A stretch of 64,000 bases of DNA from Drosophila pseudoobscura (GCF_009870125.1 NC_046681.1:25256001-25320000); one strand, 5' to 3'. Shown: positions 47,101 to 60,578, numbered from the stretch's first letter. Notes: generated by a model not told the origin, from the sequence alone. Translations and numbers: made by a program.

Positions 47101-50100
47101 TACAAATATAGAGCAGAAGTCCAAACAGATTTGTCAAAATATCCATAAATGTATAATCGAAAATCTACAACATCCACTCACCATCTCCACGAAATTGATT
47201 TTAATTGATTCGTCATAAGCCTAAAAGGCACCAAAAACTGCCTTAGATTTATGAGTAATTTTACGCGTAGCGACTTTTATTTAGATTTATTAAAATATTA
47301 GCCAGATTGCTATAAAGCATATTTATTTTTGCAACAAAATTGTATTTTTTGCCTCTCCATAGTTGTTTGTTTATCTATTGTTTATTTGAATGCCATATAA
47401 CAATAACAAATTGTTATTACATCATTAAATGTTAACATTTTTTCGCATTTCATTGTTCGGCTTGTTGACCCACATAACGTATTCCTACTGGCCAGGCCCG
47501 ACGCGTCTGCTTTTGACAAGTTTATGTGCCACCGGCTGTCGTGACACAGGTGAATGCTGATTCGGGACAGCCCTAGCCCCGAAAGCTAATTCAGATCAAA
47601 ATGCAACGATACGGATCGTTTGGCAAATTGGACAAACAGTGCGGATTTCCATTTCAATTTTAGTTTCATTTTCAGTTTAGCTTTGTTGTACCCTGGCAGA
47701 GGGTATTATGATTTTGAGCAGATGTCACGAATAGAAGAAAGAGTTTCAGACTCCAAAAGGGGATCTTGTTGTTTGCCTAAGATTTAAAGATAACTGGCTG
47801 AAGAACTGTCTTGGGTTTGTTTCTTGGGTTTCATGGGTATACAAATCGTCGTCCCCCGAATGTGTCTTTCAGTAGTCCTATCTTGATTTGGTTTTGTCGC
47901 CTGTTTCTGTGCTTTCTTGTCGTATGCAAATGCACAATTTGCTCTGGCCACAGGGCAACAATAAAACACGCCTAGCAACAATATAGACCCAGGCTCGAAT
48001 CGAGCTTAAGACCGCCGCAAATATCACTCATACGCCGCGTGTGTCTCTCCCCATAAATTTGCCGTAAATTAGCGGCACATGCAACTCTGTGGGCCAAAGT
48101 GTCGCCACTTGTTGGCTGTCGCTCTGCACCGCAGTGCACCGCACCGATATGTGCCTTGCCCCTGCCACTTGCCACGCCCCCGATCAACGCCCAGCCAGCG
48201 TGGCAGCTGCGGCCTGCAATTGTCCGCTGGTTGTTGCACTTGTTTGGACTTTGTCGGGGCAATAAATTTCAATCTCGTTTGAGTCTCTTGTGGCAGTCGT
48301 AGTCCCAGAGCCGGGTGTGAGCCGCATGTGAGCCGGTGTGAGTGGTCGGGGACGGGGGTGCCTCTCCCTCTCGATCTCTCAATCTCCCAATCTCCAAAGC
48401 TGTCCAAAGACCGCACACGCGGTCACAACAATGCAACGGGTTGAATAATTGGTTATGCCTGAGGAAGGGGGAAGGAGGAATACCGAGGGTCTTTGATCTC
48501 ACCTTCCTGCACCAGTTTCTTGCACACGGGACGCGCATTCACCGACTTGACGCCCACCGAGTAGGTGCAGTTCACGTAGCTCCAGTAGCGCTGCTGCTCC
48601 GAGATGCTGTCCGGCTGGAAGGGATCGTTGCAGAACTCCCCGTTCGAGACGTCCGTCGAGCAACGCCAGCAGCGGAGGACCCCAGAAGCTGGAAGAGAAG
48701 GAATTTTTACAATTAATTACAGAATATAAAGTTGGTTTGGGTGCGCAGATAATTTAAATATATTTCTCAGACTGATAAACCAATAATGGTATTGTAGTTT
48801 TCATCTTCGGCTACAATTTGTAGGTATTTCTATCAAAACTGGTTAGAAATATTCAATATTCAACTTCTTCATTAGATTTATGTTCAGAGATATGTTTTGA
48901 AGATTGAAAGCTATACACATAAATATCCCCACAGATCGCAATCAGAATTTTCACAAAGGATATATAATAAATCAAGAAGAAAGCACAAGAAATAGGTTAG
49001 AGAACCATATAACTATCTACAGACTGATATCATTGCAGCGGTCGATCTTTCGTCGTTCTATCCTGCCTTCTTCGTTTCGTTTCTACAGCTATAGTATCTA
49101 GTAGTTCTCTCGCAGCAGCCCCGAACTGCTGTGACGCTCTGCATCTTTCGGCCACTCTTGCTCTCTTCTTCTCTAGGCCGGTAAGCCCTTGCATTTTAGT
49201 TTTGCGCCGATCGTTCATACAACCAACATATATGTATATTACAAAAAAGTACATATGTACATAAATGTTATATGGATCCTCCTTTACCTTTTGATTTTAA
49301 TTAGCAACAGCTCGTGAAAAAGCTTTTGCTTAACAAAGACCTTTAATAAAATGGTGTATAACTGAATGGGCTTTTGTGCGTCTTTCTTATTCGTATTTCA
49401 TACCATGAGGAGTATCGCGTCTTATTAAACCCCATTCCAACCCATTAGAAAACACTTGTTAGCTCTTCGTAACTGCATATCTGCGCAATCAAATCATCGT
49501 AAAGTGAGTAAGTAATTTTCGCTTTCCCATTCGCCATTCTAGCGATAAAGATGATCCCGAAACGATCAGCTAATGAATCGAATCGATCCATAATGCAACT
49601 TTGAAAGCGCTTCCTGCTGCGTGCTCTGAGCTGTGTGCCGCTGGCGGAGAGCTCTTTGAAATATCGCCAAGACGAAATTAATTAGACACCGGGAGCCTTT
49701 CGGCGGAGTTATTTATGCGACAGTCGATGGGAAACTGCCTTATAAAAGTGTCAAAAACCTGGGCTTTGGCTGGTTTATGCGTGCGATTAGGCTACGCGAA
49801 AAGTGTGTAAATAATAATTTGATTAATCCGTTCGATCGATTCTGGCGGTCTTGGAGAACGGATGACGACGATGATCATGATGATGATGATGGCTATGATG
49901 GCGACAATAAAACTCGTTTCGGTGGCCAATTTAAACGTCAAACGTTAACGTTCGGGTTAAATGCACTTAACCAACACTTTGAGGCGCGTTTAAGCGAAAG
50001 CCTAGATAAGCGGTCCGAGGAGGGTCCGTGGAGCGGGGGAGAAGTGTGCCAACGCACTCGCACTCGCACAACGCATTTGGCCGAAACGTGTTTTCGGCCA

Positions 50101-53100
50101 GCGACCGCATTTGGCCATAAACATTACAATTTGCGTTCGAGACCCGCTCGGATCGAGAACTGAGAAATCTAAGAAAAATGAGAAAATGAAACACTGAAAA
50201 ACTGAGAAATGGAGAAACTGCTAAACCGAAACGAAGTCTCTTTGGATGGAAATTATAATCATTTACAATATATTGAAATTAATTGACAGTTGAATTGTCA
50301 GATCGTTTGCAGAATTGTTTATTTGTGCGTCCGTCCGCTGCACGGGCCAGTGGCAGTTTACTAATGGTAATGACTGTAATTCTATTGAAACTGAAAATTG
50401 ATATTGTGCGGCCTGTGGCAGTGCCCCTGCCACAGCTACGCGTACGAGTATATGCTTGCCACCACCACTGACTGCTGTGGCGGTTGCATTATGCCAAATG
50501 TTGTGGCAGTTGCAACTGCGTCCCAAAAATGGTCAGAGACATTCGGGGCCCGAATACGAGTTAGCAAGTGCGTAAGTATTTGTTGGACGAGATGTTTTCG
50601 CCGATACTTTTGGCAAATGGAATTCGCCTCTAATCATCGATGGAAAAGTGAGCGGAGCGGCGAGGAGTGGACTGGAGCGGAGCGGGGGGCTTTGGGGACA
50701 GATCGAACATTTCCATCCAACCACGCGAAATCGTTAGCTGGCGTATAACTTGCGAAAACTGAGCAGGGTGAATGATATGTGTATTACCCAATATTATATA
50801 AGCTGCATGGAAAGGTTTGAGAATCGTACAGATACTCGTACCAATAGGTACATACATTCATTTTATGTTAGTCTATGCCTCAAACGAATATAAAAATATT
50901 ATATTATCCCTTATTATATTATCCTATCCAGTATCCCTTATCCTAATATTTCTGTCATTTTTAGTGCATATTGATCCCCTCTTTACTTAGCTTTCTGGTA
51001 GTATTTCTGTTCTTCTTCTACGCTAAGAAACAATAGGAATATGAAAATAAATACCCTACACTGTCCTACCTTCATTAATCATTCCTTGCGGTTAGACAGT
51101 AATTACTATACTCAAGTTCTATGTGCCTGTTCTTATTGCATTTAATTATTTATTTACTACTGTCCACAAATCCCACTAATAGCCACATATACTCGTTACT
51201 GTCCTTAAAATAGGGCTGCCCGAAATATGCCTACAACATCCTATGACCCTTCCATTCCTTGGCAGTAGTATACCGCTCCAATCCGTTTAATTACAACCAC
51301 TTTCTGGGCAATTTCTTTCCCCCTTCATGGGTTCATTAGCTCTGCGTAAGCCACAGAAAAACTGCGCCTAAGCCATCGCTGGAGTTTATTGCCCTCGCCC
51401 TATAGCTGCTACCATATCTGCATATGGAATTGCCACATATGACACAGACGTACGCGTACGTACACAAGTGCATGCCACAATGGGGCAAGCGAACAGTTTC
51501 GTTTCCCACACATATGTCGGGGTTCACATGCAATTTTTCCATTAGGCAGCACAACTTGAGGCAAGTGACAACAGAGTCGCGACTTGCAACATTTGGGATC
51601 TGCCCCGGTACATCTATAATACATAAATCCACAAACCCTACGACTCTGCGCCCCAGAAGAAGTATGTTGATTATCAGGGATACCGCTCCCACTCCCTCTC
51701 CCATTCAAAAAAGAAACTCTTCCAAAGTGCCCGCCGCTCCATATCATTCCCCATTAAACTTGCCAACTTACGAGTACGAGTGTATGGCTGGGGATAGTGG
51801 GGTGTGCGTGGTGTGGGATGGTATGGGAGCTGGAACTTTGTGGCCCTAAAATGCAACAGAGATTACGGGGGAGCAGAGCAGCAGCAGGTTTGATAGAAAG
51901 TTGCGCTTCGCCTGTGACTGTGACTGTGACTGACATGCAACCGAAGTTCATTCAACTGGCAAAATGCCAAGTGCCAAATGCAAAACCTTTCGAACGTTTA
52001 TCAAAATTGGCCTGAATGCCTCAATAATTAGGAGAGCTCTGAATGAGAGGAGTGCTGCGAATGTGAAGAGAATGGTTATGCAAATTAATTGATATGTCAG
52101 AGGTCTACCGAATAGATTTCCTAAGAAATAATAGACCCACGATTTTTGGGCTTGCTTCTGAATCCCCCCTAACATTACCCTGACTAGTCTCTAGGGCACT
52201 CCTTTTATAAATCTCTTTTGGAACTACCTGAACCTACTCTAGTGTACCCCAAAGCAGCACTATTTCTCTTTCAAATTCCCCCCTTGGAGCCACCTACGTT
52301 CTTAAGTACATGAAAGTACACCCTTAAATTCCAACCACTCCTATCTGAAATAACCATTTGAAATTCCTCAGGCTCCCTTACGTTAGGTAACCAAGATGCC
52401 AGGCCTCTATGTGTCAATGTGCCTACTACGAGTATTTCCATGAAATTCCTGAACCCCTTACGAAAGCACATCCATAACTTAGACCCTGGAGGCAGCCAAT
52501 CCCATATGGAAATCGTACATATATCTTACAATTACAAATCAAAGTAGAAATTTGCAACAAAATAAGTTTATTTGAAATTATGAAATGCAAACGAAAGGCA
52601 GGCATTTTGTCATGCTCTCTAAATAGTTTTGTGGGTGGGTGTGCCTTCAGAGGGATTTCAGTTTTCTTTCATATTATCGTCTATATAGTAAATATGGCAA
52701 GTGAATTGCACTGAATCAGCAACAGCGGCTGAATGGATTTAATTAGGCAACCACAACAGCAGCGAATTATTAATTGAGAAGATTTATCTGAGTGATCTCA
52801 AGGTTAAGGATGAAGATGCCTCATCGGGTCTGGGGCTCTGACACACAGATGTGTTGTACGGAATTGTATAAATAATTGCATGTTTTCTGGAATATGGTAA
52901 TTGCGTGCTTTTGTTAAGTTTTTACAATTTCCATTCATGTAGCACATGTATCATGCTCGCAGATAATCGTCTAATGGTTGAGTTGAGTCACTTTTTATGG
53001 TGGTTGCATGAGTTCTATATTCTGTAATATCATTCCATGTACATAGGATCTTTTTAACTTATTTCTTGCACGAGTACAAATATCAGGTGCTATAAAATGA

Positions 53101-54373
53101 TTATATCTAAAAACAATCTCTACCTCTTTATGGCTGTCGCATGAGTGTCCAAGTTGCGTTCCACATAATACCTATCCTTCCCCTTCCTTGCCCTCAATAA
53201 AATCATCCACCACTCGGATCTATTGTGTCACTTTATATGGTGGAGTGCGAGTAGCATGAGAGGCCGGACACTTCGGCTTATGCCACTCAAAGTTGGCAGT
53301 TGCTTCGCCTACTCGCGGCACGCCCCTGTAGCATAAACACAAATAAACTCTTAGTTGATGACAAGCCCCCCCGATATGTGGCACGCATATCCACAAATCC
53401 ACATCGAGGGAACTTCACAAAGTTTTCTAGGCCTTCAATTGGTTAGTTTTATTTAGTTTAGTGACCCATTTGAGAACCGGGAAAGAAAGATCAGCCAAGA
53501 AATATATTTCTCTGGGAAAGTTGCACCTCTTTGCCATTCCATTCACATTTTCTTCTCTGTTTTTCCTGGCTATTTATAATATTTTTGTTATTCCGTTCAG
53601 TTTTTAAGGTTGTGGAAATATTTGTGCTCAACGTCGAACGTTTGAGGTAAAAATATACAGAAAATGAGCAGCGTGCAAGTGCGAGTGCACTGCGAGTAAT
53701 ACTAATAAATCACAAGTGAATCTGTGGCAGATATCTCCCACTCTCTCAACCATTTCAGGTATTGCCAGGGTACTTATTGAGACTGTCAAGACAATTGCCA
53801 TGATAATGCAAAAATAAGTAAATGGAGTTCAGACATGCCATTCACATACATCTTATCAATGAGGTCAGACCGAGAAAAACAATTGATTGTGTATATATTT
53901 TCAACGATTTTCTTTGTAATTAAGCTGAACCAATCGGCTTCAATCACAGAAAACTTGACCTCTTGAGGATGCACTTGAATACGTATAGATTTTAAAACGT
54001 CTTTCTCAGACTTTAAGCGAAGAAAAGTTCCCCTTAGCTCCCTAAGACTTTAAGCATGGAAAACTTCCCTTTAAGCCATTTCTTTTGGTTTTTACTGGCT
54101 CCCCTTTTGCGGAACCCCTTTCGGTGATGGTTCAGCGAACTCGAGCTTAGCTTTTTGTTGCACATTTAAATGGAAACTCACGCCCACGCACTTAACGCTC
54201 TACATAACACCTCCCTCAGACTCCACTTAATTAGCTGCACTTTCATGCAAGTCCAGGAAATCTGGGAGGACTCTGAACCGACAGGAGTACAACTGAGACC
54301 CACCTGCATTGAGGCAGAGCAGCATGCAAAAAACAGCCAGCATCAGGCAGCCTGTTGAACGGTTGGACGGCAT
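44157..54373 (-). CDS. Ly6/three-finger GPI-anchored protein, copy 6
   Basis: Exons 54304-54373, 48503-48688 and 44157-44374 join in frame to 157 aa. Exon 1 gives a signal peptide (MPSNRSTGCLMLAVFCMLLC). The mature part starts AASGVLRCWRCSTDVSNGEF, and ten cysteines end at TTDGCNGS. The hydrophobic tail (LMALLLLPLLAALRQLV) suits a GPI anchor. Both introns are phase 1 at the shared positions, but they are very long (5.6 and 4.1 kb), typical of genes with much regulatory DNA. An NCT sequon (VNCTYS) precedes the fifth cysteine. The CW-C start groups it with copy 5. It is head-to-head with Oseg5 over 3.5 kb. Candidate melanogaster matches are CG31675 or twit; undecided. Confidence 0.9.
44375..48502 (-). 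other. Intron 2 of Ly6 copy 6
   Basis: 4.1 kb. A 277-codon open frame on the minus strand (44819-45652) is discussed under findings. Otherwise AT-rich with no recognised gene. Confidence 0.6.
48689..54303 (-). other. Intron 1 of Ly6 copy 6
   Basis: 5.6 kb. A GAT/GAC-rich run (49,861-49,900) creates an aspartate-rich open frame of 128 codons that I do not accept as a gene. An ACTTTAAG-centred duplication is at about 54,009 and 54,045. No nested gene is recognised. Confidence 0.55.
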
Positions 54374-57300
54374 GTTCCTGGGAGGGAGTTTTCTTTTATG
54401 TTTTCTTGTTTTTCACAGCGAAAATTTTCAACTGAATATTCCAGTAATACACTTCACACACAGCTCACTCTAGCCAGGGTGCACAGCACTTCTTCAGCTC
54501 GGTTTGGGTTGAAATTTCCCGAAAAATATTCACTACGGCGATGGGGAATGCGACTGCCCGAAAGAACACGCATGCGACGCGTTGACAAACTGAATGCGAA
54601 CTGAAACAGAAACTAAAACTGAACCGAAGCGAACGCGAACTGAGGACTGAATACTGAACATTGAATAGTGTACAGTGTACAGTGGGCACTGAGTATTGAA
54701 TGCCGACAGACGCGACAGTTGAACCAATAACAAAACCGAACCCAACCCCAACGCACACGAGTCACCACGAGAGATCGTCGAATCGGCTGTGTTGTCGCTG
54801 GTTGAAAGAGAGCTGTTGAAAGCGTTTCATTCAACCGGAGAATGAATGCCGACTGGTTGGGCGGTAAGGGATAGAGTACGCGACGGTGAGGGGATTACAG
54901 TGGAGCTGCCTAGCGTGGGGCTGGGTTGGGTTTACGAGTTTACTGTTCAACGATATGGCTGCACTTTTTTAATGGTGGCCGCCAACACTTGCAGTTTCAA
55001 TGGCGGCACAGTGGTGCTAGAATGGTAATTAAGTGATATTTTACAGGTCTACAGGTAGCATACTAATGGTTGTTACACCGTTAATTTTCCAAAATAATAT
55101 GCAAGATCTTCAAATGGTCAAACGTCTTTCGCTACGAATTGGCACTCCAGAAACAATATTTTCCATTATTCGATTTTTTCAAAAATGTGTATATTGCGAA
55201 ATGGGTCGGTCGAAAAAGATTTCAGTACATTTAAAAGGTCAAACTAATGCAAACTGGAAACCTTATTTAAAGGAATACGTGAAGAAATGTATTCTCGCTA
55301 TTAGCTTACTTTGTCTGCGAAATTAAATATGTATGTTTATAGTCTATCTATACGTAAAACTTACCAGCATACAGCATAAATCTGTTATTGTCCCACTGTG
55401 CGGTTAGCCAGTGCGTTTTGCCACACCATTTGCCGCTTAATGGCTGTGGCTGTGGCTGTGGCTGCCATCGTCGTCGTGGTCGTCGTTCCTCCGCAGACAG
55501 TCGTCACCAGCAATTGAATGCCGAGTTCGATTTGGCCATCATCGTCACCCGTCGTCTAATCAAGTGCAAGTCTCTGATAAGGAAATGCTATGTTGGCACT
55601 TGGGCAACGCACTTCGCTTAGTGGCAGCTCGTACGAAGGGAGAGAAGAGGGGAATGGGTGGGGGCCCACGAAATGTGTTGCAAATATTTTATGCGTTTTC
55701 AACTGCACCCAGAGGGGGAGTGTGGAGTGGCAGAGTGATTGAGTGTGCATGAGCGGTGGACTTGTGTTTTGTCGTCTAGTGCGATTGTTTTTGAGCGAGT
55801 GTCCTCGATTTGAATAAAGTTATTTTTTAGTCTTCCGAGTCTTAAAAATTTTACGACCAAATTACGAAAGGAACAGAGTTGGCGAGAGTTGGTTAAACAT
55901 AAAATAGTTCGAGCAAAGATAGTTTTTCCCAAGAAGTCCATAAAAAGAGACCTCATAAAATATTTGTTCGGATTTAGAGAACACACCCTCTTTAAAGATT
56001 TTATATAATCTACAACCAAACACACTGACATGGTGACCATGCAGTGGTCCGAAGAGGATGGCTCAATAGGAAGGAGGGATCATCAAAATAAATGCGCAAA
56101 TCTCCACTCGTGCTGTGGCCATTCCACATAGACCCTTCTCCACAGCCCAATCTAAAAAGAAAAAGGAAAGGCGAAAGTGGCCGAAGCCGAAGGACACCCC
56201 AATTTGATCAGGTATTGCCGCATGGCGATGAAGACCTACCCAAAGGTGGCCGTGGGCTCCAAGGAACCAGTGGCCCAAACCGAAACCGCCCCAAAAACAA
56301 GAAATAACCATCGAATAGCTGGAGTCGAAAGATCAAGATAGAAGACTTAAGGACATTTCTGCACCTGCTGCATGGTGATTTTAACTTTTCAGGGAGTAAC
56401 CTCTTCATATTCTTTTATCGCCATCCTTCCCTAATTACAGATAAAGATTAATCCTAAGATTTACTGCTGTAGTGTAGTGATAGTGACAATATTCTGATAT
56501 GAATCTATATAACTATTCACAGCGTCAATAAAAATATTATAATTATAGAACAATGTTCGTCTAATCCCAATTATAGGGCTAATCCAGGGCTAGCCAGTTC
56601 AATGCCCAGCCAACAAATTAGAAAATTAAGCAGAAATATATGACTTGGACTCATATTCAAGAAATAAGTATAGCCCCATAAACACCCTCTTCATATATAT
56701 ACCACAATTCCAATAACACACAAACCAAGTCATCGTACTCCCCCTCGGAACAAAATGAACGGAAAAGGTTCATTGTACAAGAAATGTGTCAATTGTGTCA
56801 AGTAAATCCAATAAACTACGCCTACTACTTCGATTCGAACTCAAACAACGCAAACTCATGTCTGACAAGGACAGAAAGAAACTCCACTCCATAGACAAAA
56901 TAGACAAAGACGAAAGGTGGAGACAACCCCAGCGCCATGATAGATGGGGCTCAACAGATATGCAAACGCAATAAAATTGGACTTGCACCGGGGCTATGAT
57001 GTGTGTGGACCCTTGGGGGTGCGTTGAACGATGATTAGTCAGATTCATTCGATTTATTGATGAATTTCCTTTAATGACTGCAAACAAATTAGAAAATAAT
57101 TGAAGCCTGTGCCAGGACAACCTTTCTGGAAATCGATTAGGATGAGGTATAGACACAGTCGTGCGCACCAAGACTTTATGTTGGTCATTATGCTGGGAGC
57201 TCATTTAGTGACTGTAATTAAAAGAAAAAGGAAGTAATTAGTACAAGGAGAAGCTAATTGTTTATGGTTTCGCTCTATGGACAACTTAAAAGTTTCACTG

Positions 57301-57789
57301 TCCATCACGATGATGTTCGCCCTTCGTGTTCAATCAGATCTTGTCACGTTTTAGCGTTTCCGTCAGCAAATCTTGTTTGCCTAAACAATTGCCATGTCAT
57401 CTGCGACTCACTCGATCGCAATGATTATCGCAAATTGCTGCTGAAAACAGTTTCGCTTGCCTCGCTAAATAATAAACTCTAATTACAGGTTGGTCGTTTT
57501 GAAAACATCTAAAATGCGACTATTCACTCACTACCAGCGCTCCTTATCTAAAGCCATTTGCTTACAGCAAATCTGGAAACAGCGGAAACGGAATTTTGTA
57601 ATTACATGGCTGTGCAGAAATTAAACCAATTAAGAAATATTGAAGCTACGTACATCTGTATATGAATACGATGATCTCAGCGGACTAACAAAACAAAGAA
57701 ATGAAGTTAGGGAAAAAGAGGAAATCTTTTAGTCTGTGATAAAATATTTTAGTCTGGGCAGAAACCAGCCGATGTATGAACCGCGGTCG
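54374..57789. other. Divergent spacer between Ly6 copy 6 and Oseg5
   Basis: 3.4 kb with the promoters of both flanking genes. (GGCTGT)n is at about 55,440-55,466. Small frames at 56,092-56,307 and 56,786-56,974 are basic and lysine/arginine-rich, but no family, splice sites or start context supports them. Confidence 0.5.
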
Positions 57790-57804
57790 GTAGCCCCTAG
57801 CAAC
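57790..57804 (+). promoter_or_regulatory. Candidate RFX X-box of Oseg5
   Basis: GTAGCC-CCT-AGCAAC fits the X-box form GTNRCC, up to three bases, RGYAAC. It lies 98 nt upstream of the Oseg5 ATG. Fly intraflagellar-transport genes are commonly driven by RFX through such sites. Confidence 0.65.
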
Positions 57805-57877
57805 TAAATGGTCAACAAACATTGCACCCTGACAACCATTTTCACTTGCCTACCAAAACAAAAATATATTTCTGTTT

Positions 57878-57883
57878 TCAGTC
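57878..57883 (+). promoter_or_regulatory. Initiator or splice acceptor just upstream of Oseg5
   Basis: TCAGTC fits the initiator consensus and would start transcription at 57880, 22 nt before the ATG and about 80 nt past the X-box. The same bases (TTCTGTTTTCAG) also form a good splice acceptor for a 5'UTR exon. The sequence does not decide. Confidence 0.4.
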
Positions 57884-57901
57884 ACAACAGATGTTCCCAA
57901 A

Positions 57902-60546
57902 ATGAAGTTAAGAACACGGTTCTGCAAGAAGAGCTCCATAAAGGCTGCAGAAAACACGGATAACAGCACTCCACAGGCAACCAATTATCCCCTCAGTTGT
58001 GTAGACTGGAGTAGCAACGAGGAAATCTATTTTGTGAGGTAAAAAAAATATAATTTTCTACTACGTGTCTACAATCTTACGGATTTCTTTACAATCCCAT
58101 AGCGATGACCATCAGATATTCAAGTGGAGCGACGTGAGCCGGGATTCGGTGGAGGTGGCCAAACTGCCAGATGACTTTGTGCCAACGGATCTTCATTGGC
58201 TGCTGCTGGGTGGACGCAACAGCGGCGGTGGCAAGGGCAGCGATACCCTGCTCATATGCAGTAACGATGGGCGATTCATTATCCTAAACAAGAGCGCACG
58301 TGTAGAGCGGAGCATCTCTGCACATGGTGCAGCCATCAGTTCAGGTCGCTGGAGTCCTGATGGGGCTGGATTGCTTACGGCAGGCGAGGATGGGGTGATC
58401 AAGATCTGGTCGCGATCTGGCATGCTGCGCTCCACGGTCGTACAGAACGAGGAGGCGATCCGTTGTGCTCGCTGGGCCCCGAATTCCACATCGATTGTCT
58501 TTTGCCAGGGCGGACATATATCCATCAAGCCACTGGCTGCCAACAGCAAGTCGATCAGGGTATGTCAGCAAAAGGATCTCCGATTAGGTGGACCCATCTC
58601 AATACTTTCTTCTTTTAGTGGCGTGCTCATGATGGGTTGGTGTTGTCCTTGAGCTGGTCCGCGCAGTCCAACATTATAGCCTCTGGAGGCGAGGACTTTC
58701 GCTTTAAGATCTGGGATGCACAGGGCGCAAATCTCTTTACCAGCGCCGCGGAGGAGTATGCCATCACAAGTGTGGCTTTCAATCCGGAGAAGGAGTTCCT
58801 GCTGGTGGGAACTTTTAATATGCTGAAACTGTGCCACAGCACAGGGGTGAGTCCCATAAGAAACCAGTTCTTAGTAGACATCTAATCTCTCACACTCTCC
58901 ACTTATTCAGTGGTCGTACAACAGTGCTCGCTTTACAGCACCCAGTGTGGGGTCCTTCTTTACCCTTGCCTGGTCCTCGGATGGTACTCAGGTGGCGTGC
59001 GGCACCTCCACGGGTCAACTAATTGTAGCCTTTGCGGTGGAACAGCAGCTCATCTCCAGGAATCTCAAGGCAACCAGCACCAGTCGAAAGTCCATTGCCC
59101 TCAGAGACATTGCCAATGGCAGTCAGGATGTATTGGACTTTCCTCAGAGAGTTGTCAACTTTGGCCTTGGCTATGGACACTTGGTGGTGGCCACCACCCA
59201 TCAGATCCACATCTACAACGAGAAGCACATCAATACACCGATCATCATCGATGGCAGGAACGATACAAGGGTCATCGAACTGGGAAAAAAGTGTGTTACC
59301 CAGCATCTTCTTAAAATTCCTTTTTGGAAACTAATTCCCGGAATTTCTTTTCAGGTACTTCATGGTATTGGATGCCTCCTCGATCTGGGTCTATACCTAT
59401 ACAGGTCGACTGCACTTGAACCCTCGCTATCCCGGCTCTCAGGCCCAGCTCCCTCTGCTCACCTGGCGCTCTCTCTCCCTGGGCCTCGATGTCCTCGCGA
59501 TTCGCGACAACTCCGACACGAGTCTGCTTCATCTGTTTGACCTGATGCCTGGCGCATCCAGGCAGTACGATCCGCACTCTCTGAAAGCCAAGCAGCAGTT
59601 GGCGGATATCGCCGCCTGTCGCGCTGGCAGCCAGGACGATCAATTCGTGGCCTTCATTGATGACAATCGGGAGCTGTACATCAGTGAGACGCGGAATCTG
59701 AGTGGTGAGCGTCAGGATGAGATCTACAAGATCGGAACCCAGCTAACAGCCATCAAGTGGGCCAGCGAAACGAATATCCTGGTGGGAGTTCATGACTCTT
59801 GCTACAGCATTTGGTATTGCCCAGGAGAAGGGGCCTCTGATCCGACTATTATAGCCCTGACGACCATTACCCTGGATACGGCGTAAGTTGCAGGACGATC
59901 TATAACCTCTCAACCCTAGCTAAGCCTTACCTGTAATTTCAGGGAATTCGGTAAGCACATTACCATCGACAGCTTCGAGGATGCCGTTGTCACATTTCGC
60001 TGCGCCGGCGCCCTGCTCCCCGTCAACGTGAGCATCTACTGCGAAGTGCTCCATCGCACCCTCATCGAGGGTCAGTGGCAGCAGGCCCTGAAGATCTGTC
60101 GGATGGGGCAGCATTCTAGTCTGTGGGCCACTCTGGCCGCAGTGGCCACGAGGAAGCACCAGTTGCAGCTCAGCGAGGAGGCATACTCGGCTGCTTTGCA
60201 GATCGACAAGGTCAGCTATCTGCAGCACCTAAAGACTTTGACCCCGTCCAGTGCCGAGCAGATGGCCGAGAACTCCTTGATGCTGGGAAGGATGTTGGAG
60301 GCGGAGACAATCCTGCTCCACAATCGAAAGTACCAGCAGGCTGTGGGTCTGGCCCTGCGCATGCACAACTGGAGACGAGCCCTTGAGATCGCACAGAAGC
60401 ACCAGGCAGATGAGCTGGGCGTGGATATGCTGCAGAAAGTCCTGGAGGAGCGGCGGAAGTACCTTAAGGCTCTGCAGCGGGATGAGTGGGATCCTGTATA
60501 CCTACCCCATGTTCTGGTGGATAAGGAGGGCAATTCTAGCGAATAA
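57902..60546 (+). CDS. Oseg5: Oseg5 / IFT80, intraflagellar transport complex B protein
   Basis: Six exons: 57902-58038, 58103-58559, 58619-58846, 58911-59290, 59355-59882 and 59943-60546, giving 777 aa, the usual size for IFT80. The N-terminal part is WD40 propeller sequence: SDDHQIFKWSDV, then HGAAISSGRWSPDGAGLLTA, HDGLVLSLSW and GGEDFRFKIWD. A second propeller follows, then a helical C-terminus (from about 570: LHRTLIEGQWQQALKICRMG, later HNWRRALEIAQKH). IFT80 is a peripheral IFT-B subunit needed to build cilia; in flies that means sensory-neuron cilia. The start is supported by family alignment at DDHQI and by length. A four-codon upstream ORF overlaps the start, and an AATAAA overlaps the stop. 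Confidence 0.95.
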
Positions 60547-60547
60547 A
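60542..60547 (+). terminator. Oseg5: Oseg5 poly(A) signal overlapping its stop codon
   Basis: AATAAA spans the TAA stop (60544-60546). Cleavage 15-30 nt later would give an extremely short 3'UTR ending before the dehydrogenase relic at 60579. Confidence 0.5.
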
Positions 60548-60578
60548 GAAGCTTATATTAAAGTTTATAGATCGTTTT

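Noticed and set aside
49777-50163. 128-codon frame with an Asp-rich run
   Set aside because: The Asp run comes from a GAT/GAC simple repeat inside intron 1 of Ly6 copy 6; no other coding sign.
56092-56974. Two basic small open frames upstream of Oseg5
   Set aside because: Lysine/arginine-rich and short, with no conserved motif or convincing start; not enough to call genes.
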